The notes: generated by a model not told the origin, from the letters alone. A stretch of DNA of 64,000 bases from WGMI01 sp041739275 (GCA_041739275.1 JBGSOF010000004.1:1-64000); one strand, 5' to 3'; shown: positions 42,326-52,189, counted from the stretch's first letter. Program-made: numbers and translations.

Positions 42326-45300
42326 ATGGAAGACCCTAAAAACACACCGAAAATACCCGAATTCGGGCTGAGCACTTGGGCCATCGCCAACCGCTCGACC
42401 GTTTTGGTGATCACCGCGCTGATTCTGATCGCGGGGCTGATCTCGTATCGCAGCATGCCCGCGGAGGCCTTTCCCGAAATCGTGACCCCCGAAATCTACG
42501 TGGGCACGGCTTATCCGGGAAACAGCCCCTTGGATATGGAAAAGCTCATCACCCGTCCGCTCGAAAAGGAGATCAACGGAATTACGGGTATTGATAAAAT
42601 CTTGTCTACCAGCGTTCAGGGATACTCGACCATTCAGGTGAAGTTCAACTTTGACGTAAAGCCCGAAGACGCGCTCCGCAAGGTGAAGGACAAAGTGGAC
42701 GTCGCCCGCAGCGACCCTGATTTTCCGAGCGATCTGCCCGCAGACCCGAATGTTTTTGAACTGAACTTCAGCGAGTTGACCCCGGTTCTCAACATCAACC
42801 TCAGCGGGGATTTCACCTCAGACCAACTCAAGGAATACGGCGAGTACCTCGAAGACGAAATCGAAGCCTTGGGTGAAGTCACCAAAGTCGATATCCGAGG
42901 CGTGGACGACAAGGAGGTGCGCGTCAAACTCGACATGAACAAGATGCAGGCGCTCGAACTGAGCTTCGACGATGTGGCCGGCGCCTTGGCATCCGAAAAC
43001 GTATCTATTTCGGGCGGCGACCTCTTGGTCGAAGGCTTCAGGCGAAATGTGCGCATCAACGGAGAGTTCCGCTCGCCCGAAGAACTGGCTTCGACCATTG
43101 TGAAGAACGAAAAAGCACAGGTGGTCTACCTGCGCGACATCGCTGCGGTCGAATTTGCCGAAAAGGAGAAGGAGAGCTATGCCCGCGAATACACCCAGCC
43201 TGTGGTGATGCTCGATGTGTACAAGCGCTCGGGCGAAAACCTGATTTCGGCTTCTGAAAAAATCGACCTCATTCTCGAAGAAGCCAAAGACAAGGTGTTT
43301 CCCGACAACCTCAACATCAGCGTAACGAACGACCAAAGCGACCAAACGCGGAACCAGATCGGAGAGCTCGAAAACTCGATCATCTTCGGGGTATTGCTGG
43401 TTGTCTTGGTCTTGATGTTCTTCCTCGGTTTGCGAAATGCCTTGTTTGTGGGCATCGCCATCCCGCTTTCGATGCTGATGTCGTTCATCATTTTGGCCGC
43501 GATGGGCATTACCCTCAACACCATGGTGCTTTTTTCGCTGGTCATGGCGCTGGGGATGTTGGTCGACAACGGCATTGTGACGGTCGAGAACATCTACCGG
43601 TTCTCGTCTGAAGGCATGAACCTCAAAGAAGCCGCGAGGCGCGGGGTGGGCGAAATTGCCTGGCCGATTATCGCCTCGACCGCCACGACAGTGGCCGCTT
43701 TTGTTCCGCTGGCATTCTGGCCCGGAATTTTTGGCGAGTTCATGAAGTACCTGCCGATTACATTGATCGCGGTGCTGAGTTCCTCGCTCTTCGTGGCCTT
43801 GGTGATCAACCCCGTTTTGGCTTCGATGTATATGAAAGTTGTTGAGGACGAACCCAATGTGCGCCGAGTGCACACCATCGGGATTCTCGGATTGGGCCTG
43901 GGAGTTTTGGCGAGCTTTTGGAAGCCCTGGCTCGGCAATATTCTCTCGGTCGTCGGGGCATGGAGCTTTCTCTACCACTACCTGATCAGACACTGGATCG
44001 ATGGCTTTCAGAATCGCTTTTTGCCAAGACTCGAAGCGGCTTTTGCACGCACCTTGCGCTTCGCTTTGAGAGGTCGTAATCCGGGTCTTTTCTTGGCGGG
44101 TTCTTTCGGAATGCTGGTTCTCTCGTTCATCTTGATCGGGGTCTTCCCGCCCAAAACCCTCTTCTTCCCCGCCAACCAGCCCAATTTGGCCAATGTGTAC
44201 ATCGAGTTGCCGATTGGCACCGACATTGAAGAAACCGACCGTGTTACCCGAGATATTGAGGCCAAGGTGCTGAAGTCGATCGAGAAGTACGAAGTCGACG
44301 AAAACGGCCTGAAAAAGAACTACATGGTCAAGTCGGTGATCGCCCAGGTGGGCGAGGGCACCAGCGACCCGAACCAAGGCCCCTCGATGGCCCAGACCCC
44401 GCACAAAGCGCGCATTGCGGTTTCCTTTGTCGAATTCAAATACCGCGGGGGGACCCAAAGCCAAGACGTACTCGACGAGATTCGCGCGGCGGTCGAAGAC
44501 TATCCCGGGGCGTTGATTACCGTGGCCAAAGACGAAAACGGACCTCCTGCGGGTGCGGCCATCAACATCGAGCTCAAGGGCGAAGATTACGAAGAACTCT
44601 TGGCCGAGGCCGAAAATGTCCGTGCCTACATTAATGCGGGCGGCATCAGCGGAATCGAAGAACTCAAGCTCGATGTCGAACAGGGCAAGCCCGAAATGCC
44701 CATCGTGATCGACCGAGCCAAGGCGCGCATGCTCGGAGTCTCGACCGCACAGATTGGAGACGCCTTGCGCACCTCGCTCTTTGGGCGCGAAGTTTCAACA
44801 TACAAGGAAGGCGAAGACGACTACCCCATCAACATTCGATTCTCCGACGACTACCGCTACGACCGCGAAGCCCTGATGAACCAGCGGATTACGTTTCGAG
44901 ATCAGGCCTCGGGTAAGATCAAACAGGTGCCGATTTCTTCGGTGGCCGAAGCCCAGCGCAGTTCGACCTTTAGCGCGGTCAAAAGAAACGAGCTCGACCG
45001 CGTCATCACGGTGTATTCCGGCGTTCTGTCAGACGCCAATGCCACAGAAGTGGTCAACCAGATCAAGCGCCGGATGGAGGACTACAAGCTCCCGGCGAAC
45101 ATCGACTTGAGCTTTACGGGAGAGCAAGAAGAACAGGCAAAACAAATGGCCTTTTTGAGCACGGCCTTCTTGGTGGCCGCGTTTATGGTCTTCTTGATTA
45201 TGGTGGCTCAATTCAACTCGGCTTCGGCTCCGGTCATCATCATGGTTTCGGTGGTTTTGAGTTTGATGGGCGTCTTTCTCGGTCTCGTGATTTTCCGAAT

Positions 45301-45808
45301 GGAATTTGTGATTATGATGACCATGATCGGCATCATCTCTCTTGCGGGGGTGGTGGTGAACAATGCCATCGTATTGGTCGATTATTCCAATCAGTTGTTC
45401 GAACGGCGCAAAGCGGAACTGGGTCTGGGCGAAGACGATAGGCTCCCGATTCCCGAAGTGTACGAATGCCTCGTCATGGCGGGCAAGACGCGTTTGCGCC
45501 CGGTGCTCCTCACCGCGATTACCACGGTACTTGGGTTGGTTCCGCTTGCCATCGGTCTGAACATCGACTTCTTTACGCTGTTTTCGCGTTACGATGCGCA
45601 GGTGTATATCGGTGGAGACAACGTCATCTTTTGGGGACCGATGTCGTGGGCAATTATTTTCGGTCTCACGGTGGCCACCTTCCTCACTTTGGTGATTATT
45701 CCGGTGATGTACTTGCTCCTTCAAAAACTCAAGCACCGCGCGAGTCGGCTCAAAAAAAGCGCACCGCAGATCAGCCCTTCAACCGAAGCTGAAGCGGCTT
45801 TGAACTGA
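42326..45808 (+). CDS. RND efflux transporter permease (AcrB/HAE-like)
   Basis: 1160-residue proton-driven inner membrane pump with the RND layout: TM1 near residue 20, a large periplasmic loop, TM2-7, a second loop and TM8-12. TM4 contains GMLVDNGIVTVENI, where the canonical pair of Asp residues is Asp-Asn, a variation seen in other RND branches. The first loop has AEAFPEIVTPEIYVGTAYPG. An insertion between TM11 and TM12 (FFTLFSRYDAQVYIGGDNV) makes it longer than AcrB. It completes the TetR-regulated tripartite operon; the substrates cannot be deduced. Confidence 0.95.
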   Translation: MEDPKNTPKIPEFGLSTWAIANRSTVLVITALILIAGLISYRSMPAEAFPEIVTPEIYVGTAYPGNSPLDMEKLITRPLEKEINGITGIDKILSTSVQGYSTIQVKFNFDVKPEDALRKVKDKVDVARSDPDFPSDLPADPNVFELNFSELTPVLNINLSGDFTSDQLKEYGEYLEDEIEALGEVTKVDIRGVDDKEVRVKLDMNKMQALELSFDDVAGALASENVSISGGDLLVEGFRRNVRINGEFRSPEELASTIVKNEKAQVVYLRDIAAVEFAEKEKESYAREYTQPVVMLDVYKRSGENLISASEKIDLILEEAKDKVFPDNLNISVTNDQSDQTRNQIGELENSIIFGVLLVVLVLMFFLGLRNALFVGIAIPLSMLMSFIILAAMGITLNTMVLFSLVMALGMLVDNGIVTVENIYRFSSEGMNLKEAARRGVGEIAWPIIASTATTVAAFVPLAFWPGIFGEFMKYLPITLIAVLSSSLFVALVINPVLASMYMKVVEDEPNVRRVHTIGILGLGLGVLASFWKPWLGNILSVVGAWSFLYHYLIRHWIDGFQNRFLPRLEAAFARTLRFALRGRNPGLFLAGSFGMLVLSFILIGVFPPKTLFFPANQPNLANVYIELPIGTDIEETDRVTRDIEAKVLKSIEKYEVDENGLKKNYMVKSVIAQVGEGTSDPNQGPSMAQTPHKARIAVSFVEFKYRGGTQSQDVLDEIRAAVEDYPGALITVAKDENGPPAGAAINIELKGEDYEELLAEAENVRAYINAGGISGIEELKLDVEQGKPEMPIVIDRAKARMLGVSTAQIGDALRTSLFGREVSTYKEGEDDYPINIRFSDDYRYDREALMNQRITFRDQASGKIKQVPISSVAEAQRSSTFSAVKRNELDRVITVYSGVLSDANATEVVNQIKRRMEDYKLPANIDLSFTGEQEEQAKQMAFLSTAFLVAAFMVFLIMVAQFNSASAPVIIMVSVVLSLMGVFLGLVIFRMEFVIMMTMIGIISLAGVVVNNAIVLVDYSNQLFERRKAELGLGEDDRLPIPEVYECLVMAGKTRLRPVLLTAITTVLGLVPLAIGLNIDFFTLFSRYDAQVYIGGDNVIFWGPMSWAIIFGLTVATFLTLVIIPVMYLLLQKLKHRASRLKKSAPQISPSTEAEAALN

Positions 45809-45837
45809 CCGCAGCTCTTCGAGTCGATTCGATCCAA

Positions 45838-45875
45838 AGACCCAAGGCCGTGCTCGGTTTTGGGTCTATTTTTAT
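45838..45875 (+). terminator. Rho-independent terminator of the RND efflux operon
   Basis: AGACCCAA and TTGGGTCT arms followed by ATTTTTAT. It ends only a few bases before the DXS-like start codon. Confidence 0.75.
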
Positions 45876-45878
45876 CCG

Positions 45879-47507
45879 ATGAGCCCTTTGGCAGAACTCC
45901 CTTCACTTTCAGACATCCGCTCGGCCGATGCCCTCGGCTTGCAAGAACAGGCTGAAGCCCTTCGAGCCTATTTGCTCGAAACACGTCCGGGCAAAATCCC
46001 TCACCTGGAATCGAGCCTCGGCGTTCTGGAACTGACCCTCGTTCTCCATCGCCTACTCGACACCCCGAACGATGTCCTGATTTGGGACGTCGGGCATCAG
46101 TGCTATGTGCACAAACTCCTCACCGGACGCGCGGAGCAATTCACGCGACTGCGCAAACTCGGCGGACCTTCGGGATTCCCGAGTCCGAGCGAAAGCGAGT
46201 TCGACCCGTACGGCACCGGACATTCGGGTACTGCTCTTTCTGCCCTGATCGGAATGGCTCTTTCGGCGCGTCTGCGCGGCGAGCGCAAGCGCTTTGTGGC
46301 CGTGGTCGGAGACGGAGCGCTCACGAGCGGACAGGTGATGGAAGCGCTCAACCACGCGGGAACCCTCGACTTGGACCTCACCCTGGTGTTCAACGACAAC
46401 CGACTTTCCATTGACCCGACTGCGGGGGCGCTCAGTCAATTCAGGCACTATCGCGCGTTTTTCGAGGCCTTCCATTGGGCTTATCACGGACCCGTGAACG
46501 GGCAAAATTTTGAGGTTTTGGAAAAGGCCTTGAGCAAGACCCTTGCGAAAAAAGGTCCGAATGTGCTTCACGTCGAGACACTTCGGCCCGTTCTGTCAAA
46601 TCAAGCCAAGCCGTCGGTCGATTATACTTCGGTCTTTGCCGAATATGCCGCCGAGCAACTGAGAACCGATCCGTTTTTTGTGCTGATCAGCCCCGCCATG
46701 CTCGGTGCCGGGGGATTAAACGCACTTGCCCAAGCTTTTCCCGATCGGGTCGTCGACCCCGCCATCGCAGAACAACATGCTCTGGGGCTGGCTGCGGGGC
46801 TGGCCGCAACGGGGATGAAGCCCTGCATTCACATTTATTCAACCTTTCTGCAACGGGCTTTCGATCAGCTCGTTTCAGACATCTCCCTCCAAGAACTGCC
46901 TGTGCGGCTCGTCATCGATCGCGCGGGAATCACGGGTGAAGACGGAGCCACCCATCAGGGCGCCTTCGATCTCGGTATGCTGCGCTTGGTGCCGGGCATC
47001 GAAATCTGGGATCCGTCAAACGGGGCGTCTCTCCGGGCGATCTTGGCCGCAACCGAAAACCAAAAGGGCCCGGTGGCGATTCGTTTTCCGCGGGCGACGG
47101 TGTCTGATCTCCATTTCGAAGTGGGTTCGCCTCTTCCGGCTTATTTTACCTCAAAGGCAGCAGGCCCGGTCGAATTTGGCGCAGATCCAAAGGATCAAGG
47201 CGCATTTGTGGTGCTCGGTCACGCCATCGAATGGGCGGGAGTTCCCGAAGGCGCTCCTTGTTTGGTCGTTCAGCGCGTCAAGCCCTTGCCCGTGGAGGAG
47301 TTGCTGGAGCTGAGCGGAATATGTCGCCAATGGACGGTCGTTGAAGATGCGTCGATCCGGGCAGGACTCGGCGAGGCACTCTGCGCTTTTGTTCAGGAAC
47401 AAGACCTCGACGTGCACATAGAGATTCGCGCCATTCCCGATCGTTTCATTGCGCACGGAACGCCCGAAGAGCTCCGGAAGGCCTGCGGAATGCAGCCCGA
47501 AGTTTAA
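45879..47507 (+). CDS. 1-deoxy-D-xylulose-5-phosphate synthase-like protein, shortened
   Basis: Canonical DXS condenses pyruvate and glyceraldehyde 3-phosphate using thiamine diphosphate, the first step of the MEP isoprenoid pathway. This protein has 542 residues against about 590-640. It keeps the N-terminal LIWDVGHQCYVHKLLTGR, GTGHSGTALSA, the ThDP motif GDGALTSGQ...NDNRLS, the catalytic Glu in AIAEQHALGLAAGL and DRAGITGEDGATHQGAFD. After NDN it lacks about 50-60 residues. The canonical GP.DGH motif reads GPVNGQN, and the GKGY..AE....H segment is missing. It could be a divergent functional DXS or a paralog with another role. I therefore give no gene symbol. Confidence 0.8.
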   Translation: MSPLAELPSLSDIRSADALGLQEQAEALRAYLLETRPGKIPHLESSLGVLELTLVLHRLLDTPNDVLIWDVGHQCYVHKLLTGRAEQFTRLRKLGGPSGFPSPSESEFDPYGTGHSGTALSALIGMALSARLRGERKRFVAVVGDGALTSGQVMEALNHAGTLDLDLTLVFNDNRLSIDPTAGALSQFRHYRAFFEAFHWAYHGPVNGQNFEVLEKALSKTLAKKGPNVLHVETLRPVLSNQAKPSVDYTSVFAEYAAEQLRTDPFFVLISPAMLGAGGLNALAQAFPDRVVDPAIAEQHALGLAAGLAATGMKPCIHIYSTFLQRAFDQLVSDISLQELPVRLVIDRAGITGEDGATHQGAFDLGMLRLVPGIEIWDPSNGASLRAILAATENQKGPVAIRFPRATVSDLHFEVGSPLPAYFTSKAAGPVEFGADPKDQGAFVVLGHAIEWAGVPEGAPCLVVQRVKPLPVEELLELSGICRQWTVVEDASIRAGLGEALCAFVQEQDLDVHIEIRAIPDRFIAHGTPEELRKACGMQPEV

Positions 47508-47659
47508 GCGATGTCGAGTTCTTCGCAGAGCAGAGCAGACTCTTCGTCGCTGAGCCTGAGCTTGCGGCGCAACTCGCGAAAGCTGTGTCCCTCGTTGAGC
47601 CCGTAGCGCATCAGCGCACGCTTGATAAACACCTCGGTTGTTTGCATTTCCTCGATCAT
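47504..47659 (-). CDS. Small hypothetical protein next to mutS2
   Basis: 51 residues from ATG 47659: MIEEMQTTEVFIKRALMRYG, then SFRELRRKLRLSDEESALLCEEL. The amphipathic helical pattern and acidic/basic periodicity look protein-like, and a CACTTTTG element (one mismatch to TAnnTTTG) lies 18 bases upstream. An in-frame TTG at 47725 would give 73 residues. The stop overlaps the end of the convergent DXS-like gene by 4 bases. The function is unknown and it may not be expressed. Confidence 0.45.
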   Translation of the reverse strand: MIEEMQTTEVFIKRALMRYGLNEGHSFRELRRKLRLSDEESALLCEELDIA

Positions 47660-47729
47660 GGTCTGCTCGGGTTTTGGCAAAAGTGCAGTCTGGGTGTTAA
47701 GAATGGCGACGAGCCTTGTTAGCAAGATG

Positions 47730-49949
47730 TTATCCCTCGAGATTGTTATCCCCTTTTTGTTGAGAACTCTCTTCGGGCGCCGGCGTTCTAGACTCCTTCT
47801 GAAGTTTCACCCTGGCCTTTTTCACTTCGGGCGCTGTGGCCTTGGCCTCGCTTTTCGCAATGCGGTCGCGCTCTACGGTGCTTTTGATGTTGCCGAAAGT
47901 CACTGTGTATTTGCCGTTTCGAACGTGTTCCACTTTCCCTCTTTGGCGAGTACCCACGAGAATCACTTCGTCTCCCACCTCAATGGGTAGGGCTTTGAGT
48001 TTTTCGAGCTGTTCTTCTCTCTTTTTCTGCTCTCGTGCATTTTGCTGCTTGGTCTCCTTCTTAAGCGCGCCGGTTTGCTCGCCCAAATAGGAGCGAATCC
48101 TTTCAAAAACAGCCTCTTTTTCTTTCTTTGTCTTGGCGCGAAGCCATTCTTCGGCCAGTGAACCAAAGCGCTTCCCCCACATCAATTGCCGGCTGCTTTG
48201 CTCGTTCATGGCTCCTTGTCTTTGCAGCTTTTCTTCGAGCAAGTCGATGGTGTACTGCTGCTCTTTTCGGAGCTTGCGGAGCTCGCGAAGCTCAGATTCG
48301 AGCGCCTGTCGCTGATCTCTTATTTTTTGCCGCTCGTCTTGAATTTCGACCAGCATTCGGTCGAGCCGAACTTTTTCTCGCCCGAGCCTCTGTTTGGCCG
48401 ACTTGATTAAATCGGGAGGCAAACCCGATCGGTGCGCCACCTCAAAAGTGTACGAACTGCCCGGCATGCCGATTTGCAGTTTGTAGAGCGGGCTGAGGTT
48501 TTCTTGATCGAATTCCATGCTGCCGTTCAAGACCCCGACGAGCTCGTTGGCCAAAGCCTTTATTCGATTAAAGTGGGTGGTGATCACCCCTTTTACCCCT
48601 GATTGATGCAGGCGATCCAAGACCTCTTCGGCCAGTGCGCTTCCGAGCTCAGGGTCAGATCCCGAGCCGAACTCATCGATCAACACCAAGGTTGATGTCC
48701 CCGAATGCGCCAAGATTTCGCGCATCTTCATCAACCTCGAACTGTAGGTCGACAATTCGTTTTCAATCGACTGGCTGTCTCCGATGTCCGCGGCCAGGCG
48801 TTCAAAAAAACCAAACGAAGAGCGCGGATCCGCCGGAACCAACAAGCCCGATTGAAGCATACACTGCAACAAGCCCACGGTTTTTAAAGCCACGGACTTG
48901 CCGCCTGCATTGGGCCCGCTGATCACCAGAATGCGCTGTTCTGCGTCGAGCTTGAGGTCGATGGGCACCGTGGGCTTGCCCTTGCTGCGATTCATCAACC
49001 AAAGTGCCGGATTGTAGGCCTCTCTGAGCTCGAGTTCAGGGCGTTCGCTCAAACGCGGGAGCCGGGCATTCGTGCGAAGCGCAAACAAAGCCTTGGCCCG
49101 GACAAAATCAAAGCGCACCAAAATGTTCTTGCGTTGATTCAGGCCTGGCGCATACACCGAAAGCTGCGCGGTGAGCGCCATCAAGATTCTCTGAATTTCT
49201 TTTCGCTCTTCGTCCAGCAAAAGCGCTACCTCGTTGTTCACCTCTATGCATTCGGCGGGTTCGAGGTAATAGAGCGATTGCTTTGAAGAGCTGCCGTGTA
49301 AGATGCCCGAAACTTGATTCTTATACGCCGCTTGAATGGCGAGCACCCTTCGATTGTCTGAAACCGTTTCGGTTACGTCGCCTATAAACCCGCGATCGAG
49401 CCAGCGTTGTCTCGCCTTGGCAAAGATCCGGTCGGCCTGAACGCGCTTGCGAGCCAATTCAGATCGAATGTTCGACAAGGCGGGGCTTGCACTGCTCTTG
49501 ACCTCGCCGCCGGGCTCGAGTACTTTATCGATGGCGTTGGCGATCTGCGGCAGCGGCGGATCTTCTTCGACCATTTCGCCCAAGGCGGGAGCCTGCAATT
49601 TGTGGGTCTGACCGTATCCATAAATGAGCCCGTAGACTAGAACCAAACTCTTGATTTCCAGAAACTGATGAGCCTGAAGACAGGCGCCTCGAATGGCGAG
49701 CAGGGAAAGCGTTTCCGCCTCGATCTCAAACGCCGGGCTCGGCAGGGGGAGTTCGCGCTGAAATTGTTTGAGCGCCTGGTCGGTCACTTCCAGAGCCGAT
49801 TCTACGAGTTCGCGAATCGCAAGCGGCCTGAGTTCGCGGCAACGCATACCGGCTTCGACCGTGGTGCAATGGGCCGCAAGCGCTTCGAGCACCTGCGGAG
49901 CGTCGAGACTTTGAAAAAGATCGTCGGGATAAAGGGTCAGGAATGCCAC
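47730..49949 (-). CDS. mutS2: MutS2 family endonuclease-type ATPase
   Basis: 739 residues with the MutS core: a clamp-like helical domain, then the ABC-type ATPase with ILVISGPNAGGKSVALKT (Walker A) near residue 345, STLVLIDEFGSGSDPELG (Walker B) near 425 and GVITTHFNRIKAL. A long coiled coil (REKVRLDRMLVEIQDERQK) follows, then a KOW-like segment (VGDEVILVGTRQRGKVEHV). The C-terminal Smr nuclease domain of classical MutS2 is absent; the protein ends in a Lys/Ala-rich tail. Roles in ribosome rescue or suppression of recombination are known for the family. The GTG start lies 4 bases after a TAATTTTG element. Confidence 0.93.
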   Translation of the reverse strand: MAFLTLYPDDLFQSLDAPQVLEALAAHCTTVEAGMRCRELRPLAIRELVESALEVTDQALKQFQRELPLPSPAFEIEAETLSLLAIRGACLQAHQFLEIKSLVLVYGLIYGYGQTHKLQAPALGEMVEEDPPLPQIANAIDKVLEPGGEVKSSASPALSNIRSELARKRVQADRIFAKARQRWLDRGFIGDVTETVSDNRRVLAIQAAYKNQVSGILHGSSSKQSLYYLEPAECIEVNNEVALLLDEERKEIQRILMALTAQLSVYAPGLNQRKNILVRFDFVRAKALFALRTNARLPRLSERPELELREAYNPALWLMNRSKGKPTVPIDLKLDAEQRILVISGPNAGGKSVALKTVGLLQCMLQSGLLVPADPRSSFGFFERLAADIGDSQSIENELSTYSSRLMKMREILAHSGTSTLVLIDEFGSGSDPELGSALAEEVLDRLHQSGVKGVITTHFNRIKALANELVGVLNGSMEFDQENLSPLYKLQIGMPGSSYTFEVAHRSGLPPDLIKSAKQRLGREKVRLDRMLVEIQDERQKIRDQRQALESELRELRKLRKEQQYTIDLLEEKLQRQGAMNEQSSRQLMWGKRFGSLAEEWLRAKTKKEKEAVFERIRSYLGEQTGALKKETKQQNAREQKKREEQLEKLKALPIEVGDEVILVGTRQRGKVEHVRNGKYTVTFGNIKSTVERDRIAKSEAKATAPEVKKARVKLQKESRTPAPEESSQQKGDNNLEG

Positions 49950-49953
49950 TGCT

Positions 49954-49961
49954 CAAAATTA
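49954..49961 (-). promoter_or_regulatory. -7 promoter element abutting mutS2
   Basis: Minus-strand TAATTTTG (exact TAnnTTTG), then AGCA, then the GTG start codon. Confidence 0.6.
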
Positions 49962-50151
49962 AGAGTCGAGCGCTTGGTGTTTTAACCGCGTTCAACATTC
50001 TCCTTGTGCAACAGGTGGATAACCCAAATAGACCCGACATTCCCCTAATGGGAATTTTCGAGCGAATTGTGCGTTGTCTAATCCATTCATATACAACAAC
50101 TTGACAATGTGGCACAATTGTTACTAACTCTTTGCAAACAACAATCTTATC

Positions 50152-50547
50152 ATGAAAACGAGCATTTATGCATTGGCCATCGCGGCTGTTGTGCTCGGGG
50201 CGTGCAGCAAAGAAGTGAACGAGGGCGTAAACCCCACCACTCCTGCTCGTTTCGACGACCTCCAGGTCGACCCCAATTTCGACTGGAAAACCACCCAAGA
50301 CGTAACCATCAACATCGAGGGCATTCCTACCCCCGTACCGGTGAAATCTACTCTGGTGATTATGGACAAGCAAGGTCGTGCCATCCACAAGGCATTGCAC
50401 ACCATGTCTGAAAGCGAAAGCATCTCTATGACGCTTCCTTCGCACATCAAGTCGCTGGTCGTGACCTACGGCAGCAACGAGAAAGAATTTGCGATCGAGA
50501 ACGGAACCGTAACGGTTTCTTTCCTCCCCGTAGATCAAGATCAATAA
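50152..50547 (+). CDS. Small lipoprotein upstream of a LruC-domain protein
   Basis: 131 residues. The lipoprotein signal MKTSIYALAIAAVVLGAC gives lipidated Cys18. The mature part begins with a short polar linker, then FDWKTTQDVTINIEGIPTPVPVKSTLVIMD, which looks like an Ig/beta-sandwich fold. The function is unknown. It precedes the LruC-domain gene by 29 bases; in Bacteroidota LruC proteins often carry such an N-terminal segment within the same polypeptide, so the two may work as a pair. A TTGACA at 50101 and an ACTCTTTG at 50127 are possible but weak promoter elements. Confidence 0.75.
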   Translation: MKTSIYALAIAAVVLGACSKEVNEGVNPTTPARFDDLQVDPNFDWKTTQDVTINIEGIPTPVPVKSTLVIMDKQGRAIHKALHTMSESESISMTLPSHIKSLVVTYGSNEKEFAIENGTVTVSFLPVDQDQ

Positions 50548-50576
50548 GCCCGCACCCCGATAACAACATTTAAAAA

Positions 50577-52025
50577 ATGAAAAAGACACTTTTCCTCAGT
50601 GCGGTTCTGGCGCTTGGTGGCATTGCCCAAGCCCAGTTTACCCAAACCTTCGAGAGCGGCGCACGCCCAATCGAAGTAGCCAACTGCTGGTCGTTCAGGA
50701 ACGTTGGTTTTACCAACCAAGCATCTGAAGTGATCTCAGGCACCTATTCTTCAGAGTCGTTTGGAGCTCCCGGAACTTCGATCTTCGTGAAGACTCCTTG
50801 GTTGATCTGGAACAACGGAAACGTGAGCATGAATGCTCGTTTGCGCGCTTTGGGCAACGACAACCAAGGCATCAAAGTCTACTTTATCCCTTACGACGCC
50901 ATGCAGCCCAACGGCGAAGGCGCTGCCAGCGGATTGGTATACACTTTCGACTTCGCTACTCAAGCGGTTCCCAACGTAACCACCGTTCAGAATTTGAGCT
51001 TTGCCGTACCTGCTGCGGTTAAGAATGGTCAGCCTTGGAAGATGTTCGTTACCTTCTACATGGACAACACCAACAAGTTGATCACAGACAACTGGTCGAT
51101 GCCCGCTATTTACTACAGCGACCCCTTGAACGGATGCCGCCCTTCGACCGCTATTTTGGACGCTGACGGCGATGGTGTTGCCGACAACGACGACGACTTC
51201 CCCAACGACCCCAACTTGGCTTATTTGACGTACTATCCCGTCAATGCTGCCGGTTTCGGAACCGTAGCTTATGAAGACTTGTGGCCTGCTAAAGGCGACT
51301 ACGACTTCAACGACTTGGTGGTCGATTATCAACTTCAAGTGAAGAGCGATGCTCAGAGCCGCGTTCGCTTCGTAGAGGCTGACCTTTATGCCCGCGCCGT
51401 AGGAGCAGGTATCAACCACGGTTTCGGTTTCGAAATCGACGGTATGAACCCCGCCTTCATCAGCAACACTACGGGTATGGTCTTGACCGATGGCTACATC
51501 AGCTTGGCCGGAAACGGTCTCGAAGCCGGACAGACCAATGCCGTTGTCATTCCTTGGGACAACACCGAGAGCGTTTTGAACCGCGTCGGAGGTGCTTTCC
51601 ACAACACCGATCCCAACTTCGGCACCGGCACGGCAGACACTGTGCACATCAGCATGGCTTTTGCTTCTCCGTACATCGCCGATGCGTATCTCTACTCAAC
51701 TGCTCTCAAGCCGTTTATGATCAAGGGACGCAACCGGATGATCGAAATCCACTTGCCAGATCGCGCTCCGACCGACCTCGCAGACTTCAGCTTGTTCGGA
51801 ACCGGCGACGACGACAGCAATCCAGGTATGGGTCGCTACTACAAGACAAGCAACAACTTGCCTTGGGCACTTGCCCTCCCCGTCGCATTTGACTATCCCA
51901 TCGAAAAGGTCGACATCTTGAGCGCTCACCTCAACTTTGCCGCATGGGCTCAGAGCGGTGGTGTGATGTTCCCCGATTGGTTCCTCAACCTGCCCGGCTA
52001 CCGCAACGCAGCCAACATCTACTAA
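50577..52025 (+). CDS. LruC domain-containing secreted protein (DUF4842-like)
   Basis: 482 residues with a signal peptide (KKTLFLSAVLALGGIAQAQF). Residues about 20-190 are beta-rich (FTQTFESGARPIEVANCWSF). Next comes a calcium-type Asp cluster (DADGDGVADNDDDFPNDPN), then the LruC signature AYEDLWPAKGDYDFNDLVVDY and the DUF4842-like region to the C-terminus. I see no T9SS tail at the end (NLPGYRNAANIY). LruC proteins are cell-surface or secreted with unknown role. Even, translation-friendly codon usage (frequent TTG, AAC and GAC) differs slightly from its neighbours and may reflect high expression. Confidence 0.85.
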   Translation: MKKTLFLSAVLALGGIAQAQFTQTFESGARPIEVANCWSFRNVGFTNQASEVISGTYSSESFGAPGTSIFVKTPWLIWNNGNVSMNARLRALGNDNQGIKVYFIPYDAMQPNGEGAASGLVYTFDFATQAVPNVTTVQNLSFAVPAAVKNGQPWKMFVTFYMDNTNKLITDNWSMPAIYYSDPLNGCRPSTAILDADGDGVADNDDDFPNDPNLAYLTYYPVNAAGFGTVAYEDLWPAKGDYDFNDLVVDYQLQVKSDAQSRVRFVEADLYARAVGAGINHGFGFEIDGMNPAFISNTTGMVLTDGYISLAGNGLEAGQTNAVVIPWDNTESVLNRVGGAFHNTDPNFGTGTADTVHISMAFASPYIADAYLYSTALKPFMIKGRNRMIEIHLPDRAPTDLADFSLFGTGDDDSNPGMGRYYKTSNNLPWALALPVAFDYPIEKVDILSAHLNFAAWAQSGGVMFPDWFLNLPGYRNAANIY

Positions 52026-52050
52026 GCCTTTCCAACAACCAACCGATGAG

Positions 52051-52080
52051 AAACCGCCTCGAAAGGGGCGGTTTTTTTTT
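52051..52080 (+). terminator. Rho-independent terminator of the lipoprotein-LruC operon
   Basis: AAACCGCC and GGCGGTTT arms with a short loop and nine T. It lies 25 bases after the stop. Confidence 0.9.
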
Positions 52081-52189
52081 GCCTTGTCTGAAGCTATTTT
52101 CAAAAGAAGCGCGCCCGATGAAGCCTGCGACAAAAAGCTAAAATGCAATGAATCGAATGCTGCCTTTTGCCGAGGCTCTTTTGACGCTT

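Noticed and set aside
42818..44464. 548-codon minus-strand open frame inside the RND pump gene
   Set aside because: Antisense shadow rich in His/Gln/Asp; no family features.
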